Of a stretch of 64,000 nucleotides of DNA, positions 1 through 12,000 are shown piece by piece. This DNA is from Talpa occidentalis. Lineage: Eukaryota; Chordata; Mammalia; Eulipotyphla; Talpidae. The notes under the pieces were generated by a model that saw only the letters and a program-made list of their open reading frames with translations, had not been told where the DNA came from and searched no databases. The number at the start of each line of letters is the position of its first letter. Positions within the stretch are counted from its first letter, which is position 1. The stretch covers positions 98,148,083-98,212,082 of the forward strand of contig NW_023604861.1 of the NCBI RefSeq assembly GCF_014898055.3, read 5' to 3'. Both the position numbers and the translations under genes were made by a program.

Positions 1-86
1 CTCAATACTGACGATGACCCTTAGGAGACGGAGTATTCTCAATATCAACACAATATCCAGTATCTGCTGGCTGTTGTATTTTCTTG
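1..86 (-). CDS. TPCN3: TPCN3 exon 13, partial (IIS4)
   Basis: Acceptor TTTTTCCAG, then [18 protein letters not shown] and [10 protein letters not shown], cut by the window edge. The arginine periodicity marks the domain-II voltage sensor. Confidence 0.95.
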
Positions 87-3000
87 CTGGAAAAAGAACA
101 CAATCATCTAAGAGTCCATTTTTTGAGCGACTCTGCCTTGTCCCTCTGATTTGATGAGGTCTGAGACTCTGGCTAGGGAGGAAAATGTGCTTTATTTCAA
201 CAGCAGGAGGATGGATCTGAGCAAAGAGAAAGTGAGTGCTGTCTTGAATCACTAGCACACCTCCCACTACCCCTCACCAACATCCCCAAACTCCCAGCAA
301 ATTGAGGCCAAGCCAGGCAAGTGAGCTAATGAATGGTGAGCGAGGGTGCAGAGTTCAGATTGATGAAAGTTGTAACCAGGGATCCAGTTCTACAGAACAC
401 ATTTCAACAAGCCCTTCCCCCGACCCCAGCATCCATTTTACAGTTCTGTTAAGAAGCTGCACTTTCTTTTTTTTTTTTTTTTTTTAATAGAGGCATGTTT
501 TATTTATTTATTTGTTTGTTTGTTTGTTTTGTTTATACATGCACTGGGTACAGTCAGAAGCGCGGGAGGGTGAGAGAATTCACCAGAGCCAGAGCAGGGA
601 GCAGAGCAGGCAGAAGGACCAAAGTACACTGCTGAGGGGAGCAGCGGGCGGCAGGAGAAGTCTGCACGCCATGTGGGACCCTCCTCCTCCGGTGGCCGGG
701 GAGCAGCCGGGGATTGAAATGGCGCCGCAGAGGCCGCAGGCAGCTTCGCAACCCAACACTCAACTGCTGCGCTACCGGGGAGGCCCAAGAAGCTGCACTT
801 TCACTAGATAATGCCCTCTGCCTGCAAGAAGGAGAAGGATCCAGGTGACTTTGGTGGGATCTGTAGTGGGGAAAGAACCAGAAGACAGTGGAGGGAAGAG
901 GGAGATGGCAGGGACAATGCAGAGTTCTGCTCTGGTTAGACCCTAGGTGGGGGCCAAGATGGGCAGAGGTCAGAGGTGTGGAGGTCAGCTGTGACACCAG
1001 GGCCGGCTTTGCAGGCTGACCAGGTGAGTGCAATAAATCCTCACTTAACTTGTCAAGAGGTTTTCAGAAACGGTGACTTTAAGCAAAAGTATAAGAACAG
1101 CAAGCGCTCAAATAAATTGTTGCACTTGACTTCAGCCAAGACCCTGTTTTTTGTCATCAAAGTTATATAACAAAAGGCCACTGAATGAAACATTGTTAGC
1201 AAGGGCCTGCTGTATTTGGTGTGATGGATGTCTGCAAAGGGAATCTCCAACAGACAACTGAACACAGACAAAGCTACCATCCCTCTCCAGGAGATGGAAC
1301 TTTTTACTAATTCTTTTTTGTCCCCACAGCCTCTCCCCAAACACCTAGTGGGACACGGGGGCTCAACAAAGACTGGACACACAGTCCCAGGGGGTGGTGA
1401 AGTCGAGGGCCGGGGACACTGACCTGACTGGATGGTGGCAGTGGCCACAGTGACCAGCAGCGCTATGGTGATGATCAGCATGTCAAACCTAATGATGCAG
1501 AAGCAAAGTCGTGCAGGGTCAAAGAGAAGCCTATCGAGCTCAGGCTACAGTGGATTCCGAGAAGACCTCGAATCCAATATCTTCTGTAAAGCAATGATCC
1601 ACCCACAAATCTGTAGTTCATAATTATTAGGTGATCAGATATGAAACAAGCCCTGCTTCAGTGACCCAGTCAAGGGAATATAGGCACATAGGGAGATGTA
1701 AGAATTAACTAATTCCTATCAGTTTAATTGTCTTGCAAATTAACTACATGCATGAGAGAAATTTGCTACATTTTCAACATAATCTTTCTTGGTATCAATT
1801 TTATGAAATGCATCACCACGTTTTACTTAAAGAGGAACTTCATCACAGGGTTACTTTTCAGACATGGTACCAAAGCACTGGACAACACTGACCAGCTCCC
1901 CTTGACCACGTGCACATGTACATCCTAGCAAGTTTCCTGGCAGTGAGAGCAGCACTCACAGAGCTCCAACCTGCCTAGCTGTGCACCGTGTAGGCCAGGC
2001 CTGCCTTGTGCCTGGTGTCCTGCGGCCCCAACACGTGGTTTTGGAGATGGACAGCTGGTTCGCAGCATGCCGGTGAGGCTGCATGGTCGGTAGTGGGCAA
2101 GGCAATGCCACAGGGAGACACAGCCAGCAGTGTAAAGGGCTTGCTAACAGTCCTCGTCACCCAGCCACACAGGCCAAAACACACATGCTCACCAGTTCCA
2201 GAACTGATTCCTTCCAAAGTAAGTTCTGGGTTCATACGTATACAGTTTCAGGAGAATCTCTATAATATAGAGAAAAAGGAAGAGCCATTCTGCATAGGAA
2301 ATGAAGGGGTTTTTCTCATCCAGAGCGATGAAGATGGCATTTATAAGAATGATGACATCATAAACCCAGACAAAAAATCTGCAAGAGGGGAAAAAGAAGA
2401 GACCCGCTAGCATGTGTTTCCAGGAAAAGAACATGTCCAAAATCCTACCAGTGCAACTTGCTTCCCAGCATGTGATGACTGTATCCCCCACCCCAGAAAG
2501 CACATCTAGTCTGGGGCCCTTGAATAGCTCTAGGAAGCACAGCAGAAGGAAGCATAATCTAGAAGCCTGTCCTTTTTAAGGGTCAGACATAGTGTATTCA
2601 GAACTCTTTCCAGGCCTCCTTGGGAAACAAAAGCAGTGAGCAGAGGACTGATTGATGGCTTCACTGATGACACACATTCAGTGTAGACCAGATCCCTCTA
2701 TTTTTAATGCTACTTAAGAGAAAACTGCCCCTTCTCACTTGCCTGTGCCGAACCATCTTCTGGACCAGGAGGCTTACAGATGACTGGTACACCCGTGGCA
2801 TCCAGGTTTCCAGGGGGTGTGTCTTGATGTTGATGGTGACCACCTGGATGTTGAGGAGGTCAGCCAAACGTAGAAAGTTCATTTTGTCTGCAATGAAAAA
2901 GGAACCTCAAGATACGTGGCCAATATGATACTAAAGCCAAAGGGTAAAGCCAAGTCGGCATCGATTCTTGGGTTTGCATTTCACAGGTGAAGATCTGAAG

Positions 3001-6000
3001 TCTCAAAGGGTGAAGACTCAAGGCCAAGGAGCCAGTGAGTGGCCATTTCTCAGCTGTCCTCATGAAGACCCTCACCAGCCCAAACATGATTTTGTGAGGT
3101 AGTTGCCACTACCTCACTCCCTGACTTCTGTTCTGCCTTCTTCCTCACAAGGAACACCACTGCTTTCTTTTCTTGGCTTCTGTAGATAGGCAGGTGTTTT
3201 TTGCACAAAGATCTACATGGGCATTTTCCAGAAAGCTATGCTGTAGCACCAAAGAACACCTCCTCCTGGCTCACATCATTCATGGGACAGAACACCTGAG
3301 CGAACCATGCCAGGAAAACTTGTGTGTTTGGTGTGCTCTACATTCATCCTGCACAGCTAAACAGTATTCTAAGAACCACCTTATTCATCAGCCCAGAACC
3401 TGGGAGAAACTGTCGAGCAAGAAAAGCGCTTCATCACCAGCTTTGGGAAACAACTGTCAACAGACTGACTATAAACTAAGAAATGTTGCTTCATGTATCT
3501 CTTTTCCAGATGAGTAGCAGTTAGTCAAGTATCTCACCAACCTCACTATCTCTGACAATGTCTCCTAAAAGCCCCCGTTCTGGGTTTGGAGTATCTCACC
3601 TTTTTAGAGCATCCCAGGAATTCACTTGACAGAAGGAATCACAAAGAAAGTTCGTAAAGACCTAAAGATTCATCCACCCCTTCAGAGTCCTAACCATCAA
3701 GAAGTAGCAAAGGTGATAAATCATCAAAGGAGAATTCTCAAAAACAGAGGGGATGAAGCTTGGGCCTGGTTCTTTGGAGTGGAAGACAGAATGGGACCCT
3801 TCTCCTCAGGCAGGGCCCCTCACAGGGTGGTCCCTGGGCAGCTGTGGGCCCTGTTCTGGGCCCTCTGCTCTTCCCGAGGTAAGTTCTTAAAATTTGGAAA
3901 CTCTGAGAGCAATGGACAGAATCATTTTCACTTACAATTGAATCTGGTATTGAAAAATTAGGACTTGGATTTTATATGCCTTTTTCATTTTGTTGTTTTG
4001 CTTGTTCATTTTTGTTCTCATGCCAAAGTATTGATCAGGCCAAAAATGAAAAAGCTTCACACCACAGGCAGGTTGAGAGACCCCGTGCTCAGCAGTTGCC
4101 CAGTGAAGCACATCTCCAATCCCACATCTGTAGTGGAACCCCAGGCCTGGCACCAGGTGGCACAGCTGTGAGTGCCAATGGAGGGACCAAGGCAATCTGC
4201 TCAAGGTCTGAGAAGCCTGACCTAAGCAGACAGAGGGACCGCACACCAGGCTGGCTGCTGAGGAGACACGCCCAGGGCTCATGTTAGGGCCTGTCATCCT
4301 ACAGATTTGCGCAAAGGCCTCCATCCTGGATCCGGCATCTAAGGATGCTGGCATCACCCATTTAATGCTGTCTTGCCATACATTTCTCTTTGTGGGATTG
4401 ACTTCCCCAACAAGTTTCAGAAAATCATCACCATTTCCTTCTGTCACACAAGCATGGAGTCTTAATAAAACCTATGGGTTCACAAGACTAATTTGAGAGT
4501 CCTCATCTCATTTGAATTTACAATTATAATCTTACTTTCCTGTCAGACCCTCTAAAATCCAATAGTCATTTGTTTGTTCCAGTCCATGGTTGCGATGGCT
4601 GGAGCCCATCCCAGCAGCTCAGGGGGCTGGCAGGACCCAACCCTGGACAGGACGCCTTTTATCACAGAAAGCATCACACACACCCACACTGACTCAGACT
4701 GGGATGACTGAGACACACCAGGGAACTTCAAGGGCACCTTTGGGATATGGAAGGGAAACAGAGCACCCAGGGGAGATCTGCACAGACATGGGGGAACGTG
4801 CAGTCTGTACAGTCTGTACACATACAGTGGCCATGGCTGAAGTCCATTTTTAATCCCCTCACGGTTACAGTGAGCTGACATTAAATAAAACAAGCTTATT
4901 TGAGCATCCACTGTGCTGCTGTTTGACCCATTCCTTTAGAAGCCCCTCCTTACCCCTGTTAACCCCGATTGTGAGAGCACAGGGAAAAGGAAGGCCAGAG
5001 GCCAAGGCGTCTTACCCACGTGCCCCTTCTGTCCCTCATCACAGATCCTCAGAAGGAGCTCCAAGTGGGAACTGCTGACATCTGGCGTCACGACCTTGAC
5101 CAGCTGCTTCCACTGGGCCTCCTTAACCACGAACTCGGTGCCCACCTTGACTTTCAGAATGTTGAAAGCCTTTATCATCTTGTGACGTTTCAGGTATGCC
5201 AGTTTGCGGATCTCATTCTTTAAAAAACAGAATTGTGTTTTTAAAGAGAAAGATTCCAGAAAGCCTCATTTCTTTACTCTAAACATTTCAAGGTCATTGA
5301 CAAACCAAAAAGAAATCACTGATGAGTTTGCTAATCAGCAAGGTATAGAATCCCTGCTCAGTTCCAGATACATGTCTGCAGAAACACATCTTCTTACCGA
5401 GTTTGAACGTAGGAGACCAGGAAGCATAATCAATGTGGTGAAAAATAGAGCAGCAGGAGGCAGCAGGTCCAAACTCCACTCTGCTCAGGAGGAAGGGAGA
5501 TTCCAGAAAGGAAGGAAATCGGCTTTGCTGCTGAGAGAGAGGGAGACGCAGGAAAAGAAGACAGATATGCCAGTAAGTTAAGAAGGAAAAGGGAGCGGTG
5601 GACTGGGAGAAAGAAAGAGAAGTGGAGGAGAAAGAGCAGGGCCAGGGCAGGATGGACAGCTGGAGCCTGCCTGGAGTGGCCATCTGCCCAGTCACAGGGA
5701 ATCTTCCAAAAGGGGCAGGTTGAACAGCCATCCTCAGGTTACAGTTGGTCACCTACTGGCACCCCTAGGCTCCACTTCTGTAGGCACGTTACCCAATATC
5801 ATCATCACTTGATTGATTACACAGCTAGACAGTAAATCCTTAAGGGTCTAGGCTGTGTCTTAATCATTAATCATATTAATCATTTCTGACTGCAGAAGTT
5901 TGTATAATCAGGGCACATAAAACACATTTAAGATATGCTTGCTGGCTGATGCAAGTGGCAAAAGATAGCCAAAGAAAACACTTTCTTGAGGGTGGGAGAG

Positions 6001-9000
6001 GCACAGCAATAGTCCTGTCCAGTCCTGACGGGAGGACAGTCAGAAGTAGTAAGCTCCCTGGGAGGCCCTGCATTGGGGTCAGGATCAGCTGAGGTTCCCA
6101 CAGTGCACAGGACAGGTCAGACACCTTCAAAAGCCAGTTTAACCAAATCATAACACCCAGCCCCTCGTCCCCTTAGCCGTTAAGATTGAGTTGTCCAAAT
6201 TTGATTTGTCCCCTGGTGGGAAAGTTCCTAGGAATGAAAAATTCAAAACAGAATCAAAAGCCACAAGCTATGTCTTTCCTTAAGGAAAATCAACCTCTCT
6301 GTCCAACTAAATTTACAATGTAAAAACAGTGTAGGTGGGGAGCAGTGGAGGGCTGGGGTGAGCTGGCTGAGATATCTCTGTGGATTCCAAGTTGTAAATA
6401 AAACATCACCTGCCCAAGTATTCAAAAGCCTCTACCCATCCAACACCTCCAGAAATTCTCCAAACATAAATCAAACAGGTAGAAACCAGGGCTTAAAGTG
6501 TTGGCTTTAAGAAGTTTCTGTTTCTGTTTCGTGAGAGCTTGGAAAGTATCCTCAGTACCCAATCAGACACAAAACAAGGAGCCAGGAGAAATTTGATGAG
6601 TTAGAAGCACGCACCTGCCATCACCCACCATATTTATATGCTATCTTACCCACCACTGGTAAAGAAACAACCTGTTTAGCAGAAGCGAGCAAGATACCAA
6701 CTTAATCTTCAGACTTGCCCAAGTGAAAAGAAAAAGGACCCTTGCAAATATTTAGCAAATGCATTGATGAACCTCCCTGCCACTGCACCTGTCATGGCAC
6801 CTGCCCCCACCCCTGATCCCCAACTTATGCATGTTACCTTTAAATGCTTCCTGTAATTGTTGTAGACCACAGCCAGAAAGACGGACATAAAGATGTAGGT
6901 ATTGATGATGATGTATGCAATAAAGTACAGAGAATACCACCAGCTGAAGTCATAGGCAGGCATCCTGGAGGAGGGGGGAGAAATAGTTTTATGGTTTTTC
7001 ATATCCTAGGTTTGCATGAAAAGCTGACCTGAGGTGACAGCCCACACAGACCAGCCACGTGCCAGAGACACAGGAAAACCCCTCATTCACTCTCCATGTG
7101 AAGGGATCTCAAAGTGATCACCGTCTCTAATGCTAAACAGCCTGCTCCAAGCCTTCTGAAATTCCTAGTTCTTTATAGAACTGCCAACCTTCAAAGTAGG
7201 TAGGTAGGACCTTGGGGATGGCTATCCCTTCTCCCCCTTCATAATGAGAAAGAAAATGAAGGCCTAGAAAGGAGAGCAAATTGAAAGGGACACCAAATTG
7301 CCTTGCTGGGGGCCAGAGAATTTTCTAACCACATTTAGACAATGAAAATGAAAGGGGCACTGTTAATAATCCCACCAGGACAAAGGCTTAACTTGGGATG
7401 TATGCTCAAGCCACCTTGAACAGAAATTGGTTTTCATCCAGGAGGGGATACTGGAGCTGCTGGCGTGGAAAGGGGGCCAGGAAGCTCACCTTCCTTCCCA
7501 GAGGGAGCAACAGCTAAGAGCAGGTTGATGTGATGATCCCACAGGGAACTAGATGACAGGAAAACAGCCCCTTCCCCAAACCGCAGCACGGATTAGATGG
7601 GTTTGACATTTGCGAGACATTTGTTAGTGTTCTGTGCATGCTCTAGACCCAAAGAGCTCTCTACTCAGTGTAGCACTGGTTGGTAACTTTACCTCCATGA
7701 ACAAGATAAAACCATAACACCAAGAGAAATAGCCATTAGGAAAAGACCTATGACAATTTCCTCCTAAGTAATGTCCGCATGTATGGAGAACATTGTATGT
7801 GTTGGGGCGGGAGGGGCGGTGTCAACAGTAATCTTTACATTTCTTGCTGGTTTTATTTAGCCAGAAAACCACATCAGTGCTGAGAACAAGCCAGGATTCC
7901 TGTACTAAGATGGCTTAGGTTTTGAATAAAACTCAAGGAAAATCCAAAATAGAAAGTAGGCTCTAGTATTTTAAAGTTTATCTCAAAAGATGTACACTGT
8001 AGGGCCTCCCCGGTGGCGCAGCGGTTGAGCACTGGGTTGCGAAGCTGCCCGCAGCCTCTGCAGCGCCGGTTCGATCCCTGGCTGCTCCCCTCAGCAGTGT
8101 ACTTCGGTCCTTCTGTCTGCTCTGCTCCCTGCTCTGGCTCTGGTGAATTCTCTCACCCTCCTGCGCTTCTGACTATACCCAGTGCTTGTATAAATAAATA
8201 AAAATAAATCTTAAAAAAAAAAAAAAGATGTGCACTATAACTTTCAGTGTTTTAAAAATTCACCTAAACTTAGTTTTAAACAGAGAGGTTTGGCTGTTAT
8301 TAGTGCATGTATAGTCTTCAAAATTTTTGCAATGGACATAAATAAGTAGAATACATCACTACATTCCCTCTCAGCCTTGCTAGTGTTAGGAGGCAGCTGT
8401 TTTTAACAAGGTGAGTTCTGTTATGGAACCACGTCCACGAATATGAATTGGGGACCCACATACATGACATCAGGGCTGTTTGCAGCGGTGACCAGAACGT
8501 AGAGCTCAAAGGCTATCTCTAGGATGTTGGTGAAGTAGGATGATCCATCAACTGTTTTAAGGCCCCTAAGGAAGAACCAAAAAAACAGTGAAAACCCCAC
8601 ACACAAAAATGAGGCTGCAGTTGCCAAGACAATTTCCCCTTTCAAGAACATTCCTGAACAAGGAAGACAGCATCTGGTGAGAGATTGTGCCACCAACATG
8701 AAAGAATTCACATATAGAAACTTCCAGAACAGCACACTCACCTGTCCCCAAAGAGCTTTAAGGCCATAAGGGAGAATATCAGCACACTGAAAATAAACAA
8801 GAGGAAGACATAGAGGATGTCAGGCAGAGTATTCCGGATGCTTCGGAAAGCCCTTCGGATCTGTGAAGACAAAATTGAATTTCATTTACAAGAAATCAGC
8901 TTGGATTTTCTGCAAAAGTCAGAAGCAAGCCCTCATGTATCCTAATCATCTCCTTACCTGTCGACTTTCAGGGAAGTTGATTAGGAAGACTGGTCTTAAG

Positions 9001-12000
9001 ACCCTTGACCACCGAATGCTGTGGATGTTGACAGCTTCCAGGGACCCGTAGATAATGAGATCAATCAAGGTCAGCTGTGAGAGACATGGGACAGAGATGT
9101 CAGCTTCAGCCTGGGGACCCCCTCTTTACCAAATGGTGGAAATTGACAATGATGGCTCGAAGGAAAAGAATATCAAGCAGCAAGTACAGAGGTGTGGAGA
9201 CTGGGCCTTGGTGATTTAGAAGGAACCCTGGTTCGAGCATTTTGACTGCTTGCTGATATGCTCATCTTGAAACACCCTTAGCTATTGTCCAATACAGCAG
9301 TTTCAGAATACATCACCCTGCCTTGCTTGGCATAACTGCTTAGTATATATGCTTCCAGGTTTTTCTTTGGGTGTGTAATGTTCTCCCCTTTTTTCTTTTT
9401 AAAAAAGATGTGACCCATCACTTGTAATCAGGGAAATGCAAATCAAAACTACCATGAGATACCATCTTACACCAGTGAGAATGGCACATATTAAAAAAAC
9501 TAGCAACAACAAATGTTGGCGAGGGTGTGGAGAAAAAGGAACTCTCCTGCACTGTTGGTGGGAGTGCAAACTGGTCCAACCACTATGGAGAGCTGTGTGG
9601 AGATTTCTGGACCTACTAAACATAGAGCTTCCATATGATCCAGCAATTCCACTCCTAGGTATTTACCCAAAGGACACAGAAACATCAATTCCAAAGAGCA
9701 CCTGCACCCCTATGTTTATAGCAGCACTGTTTACAATAGCTAAGCTTTGGAAACAACCCAAATGCCCAAAAATAGATGACTGGAAGATGTGGTACATATA
9801 CACCATGGACTATTACTCAGCATTCAAAAAAGATAAGCACATGCAATTTGCAGCAACATGGATGGCGCTGGAAGGGATCATGCTCAGCAAAATAAGCCAG
9901 AAAGAAAAAGAAAAATACTGGGTGGTCTCACTCATAGCAGGAATCTAGAAAACTTAAATAAGGGACCAGGAAAATGAATAACTATAAGAAAGTGAAAATC
10001 AAAATCAACAAAAACTATGAACCAGAGACACTCTATGGGGGGTAGGGGGCGGGAGGGGAGGGATTGGGGTCAAAATAAGGGGGTTGCAATTGTATGGGGA
10101 ATATAAAAATAAATAAATAAATAAATAAAGCCAAGAGAAAAGAGTAGAAAGAACATAATGAAATTTGATTTTAATAAAACAATATACACCATAAAAAAAT
10201 AAATAAATAAAAAATAAATAAAAAAGATGTGACCCAACTCTCCTGCAAGCTGTTCCTTTGCCTCACAGATTATCTCCCTGATAATAGTCACAGATGTGTT
10301 TTTAACGCTATTTTCAAGGGCTACCTGGATGGGCTACCTTTTATTTAATACGTATCTACTGTATGTGTATTTTTTCAACATTATGACCAGCTCAGCCATG
10401 TCCAGTCTGTGCTAAAATCTTTGAACACATTGTTCTTTCCTAACGATAAATTCCCAGGGGCGAAGTCTAGGATGCTAACGTGTACGTATGGATGATTTCT
10501 AACTGCCAAACTGCCTTCCAGAAGACACATGTGTCTGTGGGGCAGAAGGTGTTCTGTTTCCTCTTGATCTCACTAACAGTGTTTTATAGGTAAACACATG
10601 CTATTTCATTGTTGTTTTAATTACTGTTACTTAATAAGCGGTGAAGCTTTTTCATGTCCACCTTTTTTTTCCTTTTTTTTTAGTTACCATCACCTATCTC
10701 CAGCACATTTTCCTATGGAGCTTCTGTCTTTAATTTGGAAGTGCTCTTGATATTTTAAGATATTCACACTGCTGCATTTTGCTTGTTCTTCAGTTTGCTT
10801 GCAGCTGTGGTTTGCTTGCAGCTGTGCTGATGGTATTTGTACCCAAATCTGTCAGTTTTGCTGGAACCATGTAAATCTACTGGGTCCTCTTTCTTCAGTG
10901 TTTGCTTGACCACAGACTCTCAATGGCACTATAATGAACACTCACCACTATGGTTACCATGATGCAGATGTTTTTTGTATCCTTCCAGAAAACCATCTGA
11001 GGAGTGACTTTTGCAAAATGCACGAGTCTTCCAAAGAATGCAGTCAGACAGAGCACTTCCACTAGCGCGGTAGCCTGCAGGCAGAACACAGAGATAAGCA
11101 GAGTGCCCTTCTTAGGAGGGCCAGTTTTAATTGGAGGGCCAGCTTTAAATCTCTTGTAACTCCCTGAATACCACAATTGAGAATTAGCAGTGTCCCTTAA
11201 TTTTACTGCAAGTTGCAGCAAAATTCTTTGCTGGTTGGAATGGTTTCTTCCTCTAAAAAGGAAACCTGCCCCTAAGCCACAAATTCCATGAGCCAAACTG
11301 GCAGAGGTTCCTGGGAAGGGCTGAGTCAGCAGACAGAGGACCCAGAATGCACTTTCCCAGGAAAGGGGAGGTCAAGGACAGCAGAAGCAGGCATTTCTAT
11401 GTTTAAGTGCCCCATGTTTGTGTTCAGAATAAATATCTAGAAGTTCAGTTTCTCTAGTGGTAGAATAACTCCACAAAGATGTATTTTGAAGTGATGGGTC
11501 ACTCCCTAGACATCACTGCCTTGCTGCTTAAATTTTGCTGGTTAGCGGAGAGAATGGAGGCCATGGGGACCCAAGTGATGAGTGTCTCCCTCTCGAGGTC
11601 ACAGGCATCAACTCCAAACTCCCTGCAGGCAGATAGGTTTCAAGGCTGTGACTGCAGCAAATGCTTTGCCTGCAGTTACCATGAGGCAGTAATTCCTCCC
11701 TAACAAGGGCACTCAGCTCCATCAATGGGAGGAGGGTGGCAAAGTAAGAAGATAGGGGCGAAGGAGCAACTTGGCTTAGGCTAGAAAAGTGGTAAGATGT
11801 GGAGGAAGGCTGGAGGGAATGGACTCCTTAAGGGACATGAAGAAAGGGGCTTGCGCTGGACCCTGAAATCAACAGTTGACTCTCTCTATCTCCTAGACTT
11901 ATGATCCTGGGCAGGCATCCTTGAAAGTCTTTAGAGACTCTGCTAAGGCCAGGTGTACAAAATTGTCTAAGGCAATTTCAAGATACTCTTGTTCAAACTA

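Larger units (their letters stand above)
87..2742. other. TPCN3 introns 10-12
   Basis: Apart from exons 11-12 and the SINE at 467-786, no gene. A diverged A-rich stretch at about 1030-1215 resembles a DNA-transposon remnant. Confidence 0.6.
5218..8463. other. TPCN3 introns 7-8
   Basis: Unique-looking intronic sequence around exon 8, with one SINE at 8002-8222. No further features recognised. Confidence 0.6.

Noticed and set aside
554..1033. Long minus-strand ORF of 159 codons
   Set aside because: It runs through the SINE at 467-786 ([15 protein letters not shown] peptide recurs in every SINE copy); not a gene.
2735..2745. GT donor CAA|GTGAGA for TPCN3 exon 10
   Set aside because: It would enter exon 11 out of frame; the GC donor keeps phase.
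9436..9948. 170-codon ORF as a host gene
   Set aside because: It is the C-terminal part of L1 ORF2 in a 5'-truncated insertion.
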